Shown: positions 1 to 10,994, counted from the stretch's first letter. The stretch: DNA of 64,000 nucleotides from Diacronema lutheri (GCA_019448385.1 JAGTXO010000065.1:1-64000), one strand, 5' to 3'. Numbers and translations: made by a program. Notes: generated by a model from the sequence alone, not told the origin.

Positions 1-49
<49 letters not shown>

Positions 50-130
50 ACTCACACTCACACTGACCCTGACCCTGACCCTGACCCTGACCCTGACCCT
101 GACCCTAACCCTTACCCTTACCCTAACTCT

Positions 131-205
<75 letters not shown>

Positions 206-330
206 CCTAACCCTCACCCTAACCCTCACCCTAACCCTCACCCTAACCCTCACCGCAACCCTCACCGCAACCCTCACCGCAACCTTTACCGCAACCCTTA
301 CCGCAATCCTTACCGCAACCCTAGCCCTAT
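1..330. repeat. Degenerate telomere-like repeat array
   Basis: The first 330 bases are almost entirely 6-base units of the CCCTNA type: blocks of CCCTCA, CACTCA, CCCTGA, CCCTAA, CCCTTA and finally CCGCAA. The C-rich strand reads inwards, as expected at the left end of a chromosome with TTAGGG-type telomeres. The units are not pure CCCTAA, so this is either the degenerate proximal part of a telomere or a telomere-associated satellite. It is followed by a short A-rich stretch and then the first gene. Confidence 0.8.
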
Positions 331-412
331 GAATGCACACTATCCCCTTGGACAGGTTCATTTATTCCTAAAAAAATCCCAAAAAAAATGAGTCGACTGG
401 CCCGGCCGCAGC

Positions 413-2104
413 ATGCCGGCCGGTTGGCGCGCGTTCGCTGTCCTCCTCGGCGGCCTGCTGGCGCTTCAGCTCTTCTTGCTGGGCGCGCGGATGCGCGGCA
501 TGCTCGCGCCCGCCGGCGCGCGCTCGCTTGCCGCGCGTCGCGCGCGCGCGACGCGCGGCGCGCCCGCGCTCACCGCCACCGGCGCACGTGTCACGGCGGT
601 CGCGGCGGCCGCCTCGCCGCCTCCGGCGGCGCGCGGCGTGGTGCTCGACTGCGCGCCGCACGGCGAGATTCGCCTCTTTCTGCGCGCGGAATGGTGCAAC
701 GCTTCTGCCGACTCTGTCGAGCGCGTCGCGGCCGCGTCGGCCGCGTCGGCCGCGGCGGGCGGCGAGTCAAGCATCTACCGGCTCGAGCCGACCTTCCTCG
801 TGCAGGGGCGGCTCGGCGCGGCCGGCGTGCCGACAGGCGGCGCGCGGCGGCGGGCGCGCAAGGTGATGGAGCGCGGAGAGGTGGGATGGGCGGGCGGCAG
901 CGACGGCCCCGACTTTTTCGTCTACCTTGGCGACGGGCCGGCGGCGTGGCTGGGCAACCCGCACGACGGGACGGTCTGGGCCGAGGTCGCGGACGAGGCA
1001 TCGATGGCGGTCGCGCACGCCATCTCGCGTTTACCCGTTCCGCCCACCCGGCCCGGCCAGATGCACATCGCCAGCCCACCGCTGCGCGTCGTGCTGCGCG
1101 CGTGGCGGCCGCCCGCCGCCGAGCCGGCGCGCGGCGCTGCGCTGCTCAAGGTGCGCGGCGCGTCGGTCGACAGTGCGGCGGCGACGTGCGCGCCCGGCTG
1201 CAACGCGCTGCCGCGCACCGAGCTGCACGGCGCGCCGCTCGTCTGGGGCGCGAACCACCGCACCGCCGACGCGGCCGCGTGCTGCGCCGCGTGCGATGCG
1301 CACCGCGCGGCGGCCGCGGCCGCCACGCCCCCGGCGCGCGGGTGCACCGTGTGGGTCTTCTGCGCCTCGGATGCGCTCTGCGGTGCGGCGCGCGGCGAGT
1401 GCTGGCTCAAGCACGCGCCTGACCCGTGGGCGGCCGACGTGGCCCTTGGCACGTCGCCGCGATGGACGACCGGCACGGCTGCTCGCGCCCCGGCGAACCA
1501 CAGCTCGGGCGCGGGCGCCGAGCCACCCGTGCGCGCGCGCGCGCACGTGCGGCTCGTCGTCGGCGACGGCGCGGATGGCGGCACGCCGGCGGTGGTAGCG
1601 CACCTCGTATTCCGCGACGCGGGCGCCGCGCGCGCGCGCGCGCGCATTGAGCGGTTGCTGCGCGCCGGCTGCCGCGGAGCGTGCGCCGTGCTTGCCGCGC
1701 GCGCCGCGCCAGCGCAGTGGGGCTCGGACGCGCTGCCCGACGGGCTGGGCGAGGGCGAGCGCTGGCCCGCGGGACGCGCGCTCGTGCGCGGCACGCTCGG
1801 CCCGAGCGGCGCGCCCGCCGCCATCGACTCGCCCGCCGCCATCGAGTGGCCGCAGGCGCCCGTCGTGCGCGGCTCGGTCGGCTGGTGGCCGACGGCGGGC
1901 GGCGCGGCCAGCGCAGACGGGCCGGCATTTTTCGTCGCGCTCGCCGACATGCCGCACCTCGGCCTTTCGACGGCCGTTTGGGCGCGCGTCGCGGCGGAGG
2001 ACCTGCCCGCGCTCGACGCGCTCGCCGCTGCGGCGGAGGCGGGCGCGATCCAGTTGCCGCTGCCGCTCGTCGTGGAGCGCGTCCCGGGCGCGAGCGGCCG
2101 ATAG
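413..2104 (+). CDS. Type II membrane protein with two cyclophilin-like domains and a PAN/Apple-like module
   Basis: Single-exon ORF of 563 residues with a true ATG. Residues about 7-27 form a hydrophobic signal anchor, so the rest is probably lumenal or extracellular. A cyclophilin-like domain (about 75-205) shows VQG followed by GWAGG, GPDFFVYLGD and TVWAEVADE, the order seen in peptidyl-prolyl isomerases. A Cys-rich segment (about 255-325, with CCAAC and a GCTVW..C.CW pattern) resembles PAN/Apple domains. A second, more diverged cyclophilin-like copy (about 370-545) repeats GSVGWW, GPAFFVALAD and TAVWARVAAED. The usual catalytic arginine is not obvious in either copy, so they may be binding domains. 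It is the most telomere-proximal gene. The domain calls are by motif and the function is inferred. Confidence 0.7.
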   Translation: MPAGWRAFAVLLGGLLALQLFLLGARMRGMLAPAGARSLAARRARATRGAPALTATGARVTAVAAAASPPPAARGVVLDCAPHGEIRLFLRAEWCNASADSVERVAAASAASAAAGGESSIYRLEPTFLVQGRLGAAGVPTGGARRRARKVMERGEVGWAGGSDGPDFFVYLGDGPAAWLGNPHDGTVWAEVADEASMAVAHAISRLPVPPTRPGQMHIASPPLRVVLRAWRPPAAEPARGAALLKVRGASVDSAAATCAPGCNALPRTELHGAPLVWGANHRTADAAACCAACDAHRAAAAAATPPARGCTVWVFCASDALCGAARGECWLKHAPDPWAADVALGTSPRWTTGTAARAPANHSSGAGAEPPVRARAHVRLVVGDGADGGTPAVVAHLVFRDAGAARARARIERLLRAGCRGACAVLAARAAPAQWGSDALPDGLGEGERWPAGRALVRGTLGPSGAPAAIDSPAAIEWPQAPVVRGSVGWWPTAGGAASADGPAFFVALADMPHLGLSTAVWARVAAEDLPALDALAAAAEAGAIQLPLPLVVERVPGASGR

Positions 2105-2899
2105 TTCTGTTGCGCAAGGAGTAGGAAAGGAAGCGAAAAAAGGAAGCACTCTTGACTCTCTTTTCAGTTGCGCAGGGAGCAGGGTAGGAAGCCTATATAC
2201 GGCGCGGTCCGGGCTGGTCCGGCCAGTGTAAGGCTGAGAGTACGACCCGGGTCGTACAATCAATGGTTAAAAGCCAGCCAATGAGCGCTCGAGGGGTCGG
2301 GGCGAGGCTTATGACGAGCCTAGGACCGAGACACCCTCCTGACCGGCCGATTTGGAGTAGAATTCGGGGTCGAGCGGGCGCGGCGGACGGAGGGCCCGAG
2401 CCGGGCCGACGGAGGGTCCGACCCCGGAATGCGGGCGACCGGAAGGGCTTGGGTGATTTACGCCTAGTAGAATAGAATGGCGGATTCCGGGGGGGCTCGC
2501 AACTGGCATCGCGCAAGCTGAGGCCCCCTGACTGACCGGACCGCGCCGAGTGCGCGTGCACCCCGTGGAGGGCGCGGCCAGTCGGACACTCTTCGCGACT
2601 GAGCTCGCCGCGGCATACCGTGCGCTGCGCCGGCGCGCTACTTGCCGTTGGCCGAGCTGCGGGTGTTGCGCACCGCCGTGTTGCGCAGCCAGCGGCTGGA
2701 TGCGCCGGTGGCCGGAACCTTGGCGCGCTTTGGCTAAGCGACCTCGGCCTGCACAGACTCGAACGCGTGCGTAAACTCGAGGCGTTGCAGGTGGCGAGCA
2801 CGTGAGTTCGCGTAGGAGGTCTTGTACTCGGTGGCCTGACTGTCGACCGACGAGAGCTTGGGCGAGTTCGGCGGCACGTTGGCTCACTTGGGCTCGGTG
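2105..2899. other. Intergenic stretch with an 18-base perfect palindrome
   Basis: No convincing gene on either strand. A perfect palindrome, GTACGACCCGGGTCGTAC, lies at 2240-2257 beside a relatively AT-rich stretch that includes tatata at about 2195. The remainder is short open frames without recognisable domains. Confidence 0.4.
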
Positions 2900-2911
2900 C
2901 GCGGCTCTGCC

Positions 2912-2944
<33 letters not shown>

Positions 2945-3777
2945 CTTCGGACTCGCTGCCCGGCTCTGCCTGTGCGGGCGCGATGCACTCGGACTCGATG
3001 CCCGGCTCTGCCTTCGTGGGCGCGGTCGCGGGCACGGGCGCGCCCTCGACCCCGTCGCGGTTGAAGACATCGAACTCGACGCACACGCCGTGGTCCTTGA
3101 AGTCGGTGGCCTCGCTGTCGTTCGCGTAAGCCTCGGGCGAACTCGCAACGAGCGACGACATCTCGGCGTGGAGCCAGCACATCTCATGCTGCACCGCGTG
3201 TTCAGGTTCTCGAGCGCTCCGTTGAAAGAGTCACTCTCACCGAGGCGCTCGCTGCACCACACCAGATAGCCATCGAGCTTGTGAGCGTGCTCGTGCGCCC
3301 GTGCGAGGTCCTTGGAGAGCGCGTCGGCGCGCGCGCACATGCCGTCGCATGACTTGGCCGGTGTCATGCTGTGCTTCCAAGGCCTGGTGCTCGGCGTTGA
3401 GCGTGTCGTGATCCTCGCGAACGAGCTGCAACCAGCTGCAGCAGCCGCGCGACGCCGCTGTCGCCGACGATGCGCTGGAGCATGTGGCCCATGAGGTGTG
3501 CGCGGCACGTGGCGAGCGCCACATTTTTGCGCAGCAGCGCGAGGATCCGGGCGCCGCGGACGAGCCGGCCCATGCACTTGAGCGCGTAGATTCGGCCGCA
3601 CATGCACGCGCCGACGACCGAGTCGGCGGGCCCGCCGTCGAGCCAAAAGTTGGCCTCGGCCGCATCGCGGCGGCGGGCGACGCGCTGAAGGATGCGCACG
3701 CGGTAGTGCCGGTCGACGAGCAGCTCGTCGCCGAAGATCTCGTCGGGCAGCAGCTCGGAGACGTTCTGGGGGTACAT
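2900..3777 (-). pseudogene. Decayed coiled-coil gene with several frameshifts
   Basis: Coding-like peptide can be followed on the minus strand only by changing frame about three times. It starts at an ATG at 3777 with MYPQNVSELLPDEIFGDEL, which resembles an F-box-like helix. It continues through a helical segment ending LMGHMLQRIVGDSGVARLL (to about 3430), then a heptad-like stretch (HDTLNAEHQALEAQHD, ARADALSKDLARAHEHAH, down to about 3240), and ends in an acidic, Pro/Ala-rich tail near 2900. No splice sites sit at the frame changes. I do not recognise the family. It is best read as a degenerate copy, possibly carried by a mobile element. Confidence 0.4.
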
Positions 3778-3863
3778 GCTGTGCGAGCGTGCACGCGACG
3801 AGATCTCGTCGGGCGTGCCGTCCGTTCGTTCAGAGCAGAGCGCGTCGGACCGGCAGACAGACG

Positions 3864-4067
3864 ATGCAGCGCGCGAAGGCACCTGCGGCGCGCGGCGTGG
3901 CCTCGCGTGCCGTCACGAAGCCGCCTGCGCGCACTGCGGAGGCGGCGAGCGCGACGAGGGCGGGCGCGGACGAGGTGCTGAGCGGCGTCACGTACGCGCC
4001 CTCGCTCGCCGAGCTCGACGCCGCGGCGCTGACGATGCGCGCGGCGTACCACACCGACCGCCCCTGA
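3864..4067 (+). CDS. Small basic/Ala-rich ORF, possibly a first-exon remnant
   Basis: A 67-residue ATG-to-stop ORF with a Lys/Ala/Pro-rich N-terminus and a helical C-terminus (SLAELDAAALTMRAAY). It lies head-to-head with the decayed minus-strand gene and ends 130 bases before the inverted-repeat element at 4199. It could be a chance ORF or the start of a gene broken by that element. No family is recognised. Confidence 0.2.
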   Translation: MQRAKAPAARGVASRAVTKPPARTAEAASATRAGADEVLSGVTYAPSLAELDAAALTMRAAYHTDRP

Positions 4068-4198
4068 GACGATGCGCGGCGCCCGCGGAGGACTGGTCCG
4101 TTGGCGCGCAAACCGTGGGCGAAAGGGCGCGAAGCCAACGGCCGTCCGCGCACGTTCAAACGCGCGCATACGGGTGGCATCCTCCCACCTTCGGCGCC

Positions 4199-4505
4199 GC
4201 TTTCTAAAAGGGTGTAGGGTGTAGGGTGTAGGATGCAAAACAAGCCCTCCCCACATTTGGGCCCGACGTCATTCCTTCTTCGAAGCCGTGACGTTACTCA
4301 CATACGAGTACCTTTACTTAGTGTAGGATGTATCTATTCTCTAGGTATTTGCATAGTGTAGGGTGTAGGATACGTACGGTTATGAAAGTCCCATAGGGGG
4401 GAGAAGGAATGACGCTGTGACGAAAGAAGGAATGACGTCGGGCCCAAATGTGGGGAGGGCTTGTTTTGCATCCTACACCCTACACCCTACACCCTTTTAG
4501 AAAGC
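4199..4505. mobile_element. MITE-like element A with long terminal inverted repeats
   Basis: The left end (CCGCTTTCTAAAAGGG, three GGGTGTA units, then GATGCAAAACAAGCCCTCCC and on to GACGTCATTCCTTC) reappears reverse-complemented at the right end. The termini are therefore nearly perfect inverted repeats of about 80 bases around a 140-base AT-richer core. There is no coding capacity. The form is that of a non-autonomous DNA transposon. A target duplication is not clear because the flanks are themselves GC-rich and repeated. Confidence 0.65.
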
Positions 4506-4749
4506 GGCGGCGCCTCGGAGCATGGCGGCTCGACAGCATGGCGCCTCGACAGCATGGCGTCGTCCAGCGTGGCGTCCAGGATGGCGACTGCGCCCGGGCC
4601 GTGACGCCGCGACGTCGTTCGGCTGCGTCACGGAGGAGCGCCATCCGTGCGCCACGGAGGAGCGGCAGGACCACGACGCGGCGTGACGCTGGACGACGCC
4701 ATGCTGTATAGGCGCCATGCTGTCGAGCCGCCATGCTCTGAGGCGCCGC
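4506..4749. repeat. Inverted repeat between elements A and B
   Basis: The left part (GGCGCCTCGGAGCATGGCGG, then AGCATGGCGTCGTCCAGCGT) is mirrored on the other strand at about 4685-4749, leaving a central unique core. The same GGCGCCTCAGAGCATGGCG block recurs once more just right of element B, at about 5058-5078. Elements A and B and this spacer therefore form one nested palindrome of about 860 bases. Confidence 0.6.
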
Positions 4750-5056
4750 CGCTTTTCAAAAGGGTGTAGGGTGTAGGGTGTAGGATGCAAAACAAGCCCT
4801 CCCCACATCTGGGCCCGACGTCATTCCTTCTTTCGTCACAGCGTCATTCCTTCACTCCCTGTAGGACTTTCGTAACCGTACGTATCCTACACCCTACACT
4901 ATGCAAATACTTAGAGAATAGATACATCCTACACTAAGTAAAAGTACTCGTATGTGAGTAACGTCACGGCTTCGAAGAAGGAATGACGTCGGGCCCAAAT
5001 GTGGGGAGGGCTTGTTTTGCATCCTACACCCTACACCCTACACCCTTTTAGAAAGC
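4750..5056. mobile_element. MITE-like element B, inverted copy of element A
   Basis: Same terminal sequences as element A. The internal core is the reverse complement of that in A, including the CGTACGTATCCTACACC and ATAGATACATCC blocks. A few substitutions separate the copies, so the two insertions or the inverted duplication are fairly recent. No ORF. Confidence 0.65.
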
Positions 5057-5159
5057 GGCGGCGCCTCAGAGCATGGCGCCCGCCCGCTCGAGCCGGACCT
5101 CCGCGCAGCCGGACTCGCCCCGCCCCGGGCTGCTCTGGCTGGGCGACGTCGTGCGCGCC

Positions 5160-5458
5160 TCAGAACGCCGCGCTCGCCACGCGCACGTAGCCCTCGTCCG
5201 GGTCCGGCTCGGGCGCCGCGTCGCGCACCGAGCGCGACGCGGCCTCGACGCCCGGCGTTTCGGCACGCGAGGCGACGGATGCCTCGTCCGGCCGGCCCCA
5301 CGGCAGCTGCAGCTCGAGCTGGCGCTGGATGATGCGCGGCGTCGCCACGCGCCCGTGCTGCACCTCGCGACGTCGCGCGCGCACGTAGAGCACGATCGCC
5401 ACCGAGCCGCTGAGGCCCATCATCGCGCCGAGCAGCACCGAGATTGTGGTCTCATTGT
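5160..5458 (-). CDS. C-terminal exon of a single-pass membrane protein (partial)
   Basis: This minus-strand frame encodes a hydrophobic segment (TISVLLGAMMGLSGSVAIVL) followed by basic residues (YVRARRR) and a charged tail ending DPDEGYVRVASAAF. That is the usual layout of a transmembrane helix plus a cytoplasmic tail. A plausible splice acceptor (AAGCAG) lies just upstream at about 5459-5461. No upstream coding exon is visible before the divergent helicase start at 5636. The gene may be truncated by the rearrangement at 4.2-5.1 kb. No family is recognised. Confidence 0.35.
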
Positions 5459-5635
5459 CTGCTTGGGCGCGAACGGAAAACGCGCGAAGGGTGGCGACGA
5501 AGATCGTTGGGTTGGGTTGGGCCACCGGCTCCCGAGGATTGCTTGTGGCGCTCGACTGACCGTTGGCCCAGCTTTTTTTTTTCTCGAACCTACTGTGGAG
5601 CCCGCCTGCAGCGTGATCTCCCGCGCACAACGACC

Positions 5636-8030
5636 ATGGCCGCCATCGACCTGCGCGCCTTCGACGCGGCGCTCGTCAACTGCGAGATCGTGAGCACGCG
5701 GCCGGTCAAGCCGAGCGAGCAGGCGCGCACGGTCGACAAGCTGAGCTACGGGCCGTCGCGCCGCGCGCTCGCCTTCGTCTCGCCGCCCTGCGTCGTCGAC
5801 TGGCCCGAGCTCACGGGCGACGGCAACTTTGGCACCATGTACGGGCCGACGGACGTCGACAAGGCGGCGTACACGGCCGGCGTGACCGACAAGGAGCTGC
5901 CGATTGAAGGCGCGCCGCTCGCGCAGATGGACGCCTACTTTGGCGCCCTGCGCGCCATCGACGATCAGCGCGTCGAGACGGTGCACGCGCGCCAGAAGGA
6001 GCTGCTCAACACGCGCGGCCTCTCGAAGGAGGAGGTGCGCGGCAAGCTCTCGCCCGCCGTCAAGCCCAAGTACGAGGACGACACGCTCGCGCACACGCGG
6101 CTGAACATGTCGACGCGCACGTTCACGTGGGCGGGCTCCGAGCGCGTCGTGCCGCTCGTCGACGCGCGGCGCGAACCGGTCGACGAGATCCGGCACGAGG
6201 ACGTCTGCGCCATCGCCACGCAGCTCGACCGCGTCTACACGGGGCTCACGGGCTCGATGTTTGGCACCAAGTGGAACGTGTGCGGGGTCATGCTCCTGAA
6301 GCGCGCCGAGCAGCGGCCGCAGCCCGGCTCGGACGCCTTCGCCTCGTACGGCGTGCCCGCCTGGGCCGACACGTTCGACTCCACGGGGCTGTACGTGCCC
6401 GACGAGCGCGAGCGCGCGGCGGCGCTCGCGGCGGTGGCCGGTCTGCGCACGGCGCGCGCGCCGGCCGGGCCGGGCGGGCGCGAGCTCGCGCGCGCGCAGG
6501 GCTACCATCGCGCCGAGCGGGCTGCGAGCGCGGCGGCGGCGCGCGCGGCGATGGCCGAGGGCGGCCAGCAGTGCGCGCTCCACGGCGCGGTCGTCAAATC
6601 GGCGCTGCGCGGCGTGGGCAACCGGCTGCATCTTTGCGACGCGCCGGGCGGAACGGGCAAGACGTTCGTCGAGCGCGCCATTATCGCCGCCGTGCGCGCG
6701 GATGGGCACGCGGTCGTCGTGGGCGCGTCCTCGGGCGTCGCCGCCACGCTGCTGCCCGACGGCCGCACCTTCCACTCGACCTTCAAGGTGCCCGGCGGTG
6801 CCGACTCCGACGGGCAAGCCGTTCAATGGCGTGCCGCGCTCCGAGCGCGGGCGCTCCCTGGCCGCCGCGGCGGCTGGTCGTGTGGGACGAGGCGCCGATG
6901 CAGACGCGGTGCCACCTCGACTCGCCTGATCGGTGTTTGCGCGACGTGACGGGCGTCGACGAGCGCTTCGGCGGCGAGACGCTGCTGCTCGCCGGCGACT
7001 TTCGCCAGTGCTTGCCGGTGGTGCGGCGCGGCTCGCGCGCGCAGATCGTGCGCTCCTGCCTCAAGTACTCGGCGCCGTGGCAGCACGATCGGCAGCACGC
7101 CTTGGTCGAGAACGTTCGCGCCTCGAGCGCGGCGCGCGACACGGGCGACGCGCTCGGCGCGGGCGAGTGGGCGGAGCTGCTGCGCAGCCCCGGCGACGGC
7201 GCCGTTCCCGCGGCGGTGCCGGCGGCCGGGGCCATGCCCGGCGCATTCCCGCTCGATCCCGTGCAGCTGCCCGAGGCCGTCGGCGGCGTCCCCATCCGCG
7301 TGGGCTCGGCCTACCCGACGGAGCTCGTGACGACTTTGTCCACGGCGCGACGTGTTGGACCGACGACGGCTCGCTGTGCGACCGCGCGGTGCTCTGCGCC
7401 AAGCAGACGGACGTGGCGCGGATCAACTGGCTGGCGATCGGCCGCTTCCCGGGCGCGGCGGCGAGGTGCGCGTCGGCGGACGAGCTGGCGCGACGACGGG
7501 GCGGGCAAGCAGATTGCGCGGGCGTCGGTCGAATTCCTCGACTCGCTCGAGCACGCGCAGATGCCGCACCGCGTCCTCGACCTGAAGCCCGGGATGGTGG
7601 TGATGCTGCCGCGCAACCTCTCGCCCGGCGAGGGGCTGTGCGGCGGCACGCGGCTGATCGTGCGCGGCGTGCGCGCCGGCGGCCGGCTGCTCGAGTGCGC
7701 ACGCCCCGGCGCGGCCGCCGGGCGCGACAGCACCGTGCTCGTCGCGCGTGTCGACCACCACTCGCCCGACGACGGCACGTTCGCGCTTGTGCGGATGCGC
7801 CGCCAGTTCCCCGGTGCGGCCGGCGTAACGAGGCGCAGGGGCAAGCGCTCGGGTGCGCGGGCGTGTGGCTCGCCGAGCCGTGCTTCACGCACGGCCAGCT
7901 CCACGTGGCCGCTTCGCGCGTCGGGCACACGTCGCGCGTCCGCTTTGCGCTCGGCGCGGACCTCGTGACGCGCAGCGTCGTCTTCAAAGAGGTGCTCCGC
8001 GCGGTCAGCGGTGGCGAGGCGGCGGCGGCG
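5636..8030 (+). pseudogene. Pif1/Helitron-type SF1 helicase with frameshifts
   Basis: From the ATG at 5636 about 300 residues belong to an unrecognised N-terminal region. A helicase domain follows: Walker A APGGTGKTF (about 6640), GASSGVAATLLP..TFHSTFK, then after a frame change VVWDEAPM and GGETLLLAGDFRQCLPVV (about 6880-7020), LVENVRA, a segment with RAVLCAKQTDVARIN, LKPGMVVMLPRNL..GLCGGTRL, and QGQAL..FTHGQLHVAASRV (to about 7950). This motif order is typical of helicases in Helitrons and Pif1 relatives. Four frame changes (about 6830, 7330, 7495, 7830) lack convincing splice sites, so the copy is probably dead. No HUH Rep motif was seen. It lies in the same orientation as the protease and Fanzor genes downstream. 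Confidence 0.75.
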
Positions 8031-9534
8031 GCGCTCGCCGCGGCCGCCGTCGCCGCCGCGCGCGAATGCGCGGCGGCGGCGCGCGGTGGCGGCGGGCGCG
8101 GACGGCGCGCGCGGCGCCGGCGGCGGGCGGCGCGCTGGCGGCGGGCGCGCCGCCGGCGCGCGGTGCTGGCCAGCACCCGCCGGCGCGACGCCCGCCGCGC
8201 CGCTCGCGCCGACGCGCAGCCGTCGGGTGCTCGCCAGCACCGCGCGCCGCGCGACCGGCCCGCGTACCTGCGCGCCCTTCTAGGGCGCGCAGGGCGGCGC
8301 CAATGCGGCCGGCGCGCAGGGGCCTCACGCTGGCGCGCTGCCCGCCGCCGCGTGGGTCGCCGCTGCGCGCGTGCCGTCGGCGCTGCCGCCGCCCGGCGTC
8401 GCGCTCGCGCCGCAGCCGCAGCCGCCGCCGCCGCCGTCGCCGCCGCCTGCCGCCTGCCGGCAAGCTGGGCAAGTGCGCAGCGGCGGCGACGGCGGTGCGC
8501 GACCCGGCGAGCAGGCGGCGCGCCGCCGAGCCGGGGGCGGGCTCCGTGGGCGACGAGGCTCGCCCGCCACTCGCACTACTCGCGCGCCAAGTGCGCACAA
8601 CGCGCCCCCCCCCCCCCCACCCCACCCCCCGATGAAATTATTGCTCATACCATGGCGTCGCGCCACGGCAGTACGCCCGTGGCCCCGGCGGCCAGCCTCG
8701 CGCCGCTACGCCGTGTCGTCGCGGCCGGCGCACACAGCGAACTGTGTTTCCGCGGCACATGCCCGGCTGCTCGCGCGCTGCAAGCTTGCCGAACTGCTCG
8801 CGCTGGAATGGCGCGTTGCGGGCGTGCCCGCGCACCGCGCGTGTGCCATGCGCGTTCCGGGAGCGCCGCGCCGCGCGCCAAAGCGGCGCGCGGCGGACGT
8901 GCGGCCTCGGGCCGAAGAGGGGCCGGCGCGACCGGCCGCGAGGCGGGCGCAGACGCTCGGCGTGCCGGTCGATGCGTCGTCCAAATCCGCGTCGGGCGGA
9001 TGCGCGCCTGGGCCGGCGCTGCGTGCAGTCGGCGGGGCCCGGCCACGCGCTCGGGCGTAACGTTCGCGCCTGTTCGGCCGAGGCGCACTCGCCGTCCCCT
9101 CGCGCCGGCAACGTGCGTGCGGGCCAGCACGCAGGCAGCGTACGATGCCACGGCAGCGGCGAGCGCGTCCCCGCCGGTGTGCCGCTCGGCGCCCCGTCAC
9201 GCGCAACGTGCGCGCCGCCCGCTGCATGCGCACGCATACGCGCGCTGGCAGCGTGCGCAAAATTGCCCGGGCAAGATCGTCCCGCGCTCGCGCCGCCGAC
9301 GCATCATTCCATGTGTCCGTTTCGGCATCTGCCACCATCCACCAGCCCTCGAAAGCCGGCTTGCGCGTGGGCGCCCGTCCGGTGCGAGAAGCGGCTCGCG
9401 TCCTCGCGCGGGGCGCCTCCGCGCCAGGCGCCCGGCGCGCGCTCGTCTTGCCGCGCCACCACGCCGATCTGCGCCCAACCCTCGCTCGCCAATTCCCCCG
9501 TCGTCCCTGCTGCGCAGCCCGCAACAGCGCGCGC
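8031..9534. other. Low-complexity region without a clear gene
   Basis: GCC/GCG-rich sequence that would encode Ala/Arg-rich peptide in several frames, with a poly-C run at 8603-8618 continuing into ACCCCACCCCCC. No domain was recognised on either strand. It separates the helicase from the protease gene and may hold upstream exons of the latter. Confidence 0.4.
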
Positions 9535-10958
9535 ATGGCGCGTGCACGGCGCGGCGCCTTGAGCAAGTTTTACGTCGTCGGTCGGCAGCCTGTGGAAGAC
9601 GCGTTTGACGGCCCGATGTGGCCGGTGAGAGTGCCCGGCGTGCCGCGTGGTGAGCGCCTGCACGGCTTGCCGGGCTCGGCGCGCGCCCAGCCAGCCTCTC
9701 TCCATCCCGCCGCAAACCGTGCGTGCGCACCCCGCACACCCGGCGCTGCGCGGCGCGGCGCAGGCGCGAAAAACGAGGGCAGCGCGTGCTACACGACCGT
9801 CCTTATGCAATCGCTCTTCGCCCTGAACATGCTCCGTGCGATGCTTCGCTCCGCTTCGCGCCGTGCCAACAGCGTCGAGAGGGCGCGTTTTCGGGACTTT
9901 GGCACGCTGATCGAGGACACCAGGGCGCCGACACGGCTGTGTCTTGTGTCCGTCATCGACGTCATCTCGGGCCGTGGCGCGCGAAGGACGCCGCAGGATG
10001 CCGCTGAGTTCTTCCGGTTGCTGCTCGGCCGAGTGCCCGGGCTCGCTGCGGCCTTTGAAGCCGACACACGCGTCGGGCCAGTGCTCGAGCAGATCGCCGT
10101 GCCTTCAGAGGCCGGCGAGGGCATCGCCGTACTCGTCAGCGTCGGCGGCGATGCGGCGCGCGCGCTTGCACACGCTCTGGGGGGCGCCGCTGGGCCGCCG
10201 CGGGATCGCCACACGAACGCGGGCCACTCGGGCGTGCTCACGCCAGCCAGCATTGCTGTCGAGGCGCCGCGCACGACGCGCGGCAATGGCTCGCAGTGCA
10301 AGAACAACCGCGCGCTCGTGTGCGCGCCGCGGCTGCTGCTCGGCGGGCGCGACCACCTCCCCGTCGCCGGCGTGGTGCACGTGGGCGAGGGGCCGATGAG
10401 CGGGCACCTTGTCGCCATCGTGCTCCGCAACGAGGCTTGGTTTCCGTGCGACGACTACAACGTGCGGCGGCGCGCACGGTCGCTCGGTGCCGCGACCGGC
10501 GGTCGAGCGCAGCCGCGACCGCCCCGTCCTCCCGCGCGGCACGCGCGCGTGGCCTGAAAGCTCGCGCGCGCGCCTGCCGCACGCACGCGCGTTGCCCGCG
10601 CAGATCTACAACGTGCCTGAGTCCGACGCGCTGGCGTGGGCAAGTGGTGCGAGCATGCTCGTTCACAGCCGGCTCGACGTGGAGCCGTTGGACCCGGCGC
10701 TGGGCTCAGCGTCACCGCCGTCGGCCGCATCGCCTGCGTGGCCGAGCTCGGAGCCCGACGCGCCGACCTTGCCGGCAGCCTGGCCGCGGGTGCGGCAGAT
10801 GGCAGCGGTGCCAACAGATGCGACGATCGGCATCGCGGAGACGGCTGCAGACATCTCTACGGCGGCGATCGGCCCAGCTGCGTGCGAGGCCCGCCAAGTT
10901 GTCTCCGTGACGCGCGCATTGCCAACAGCGGTGAGTGCGTCCTCGTCTCCGGCGGCCG

Positions 10959-10994
<36 letters not shown>

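Noticed and set aside
5636-8030. Treating the helicase frame changes as introns
   Set aside because: Conserved helicase text continues on both sides of each change with almost no gap and no GT/AG pair, so indels are the better explanation.
8738-9560. Long overlapping Arg/Ala/Cys-rich ORFs on both strands
   Set aside because: They are open in several frames at once because of very high GC; no domain, splice pattern or codon preference favours any of them.
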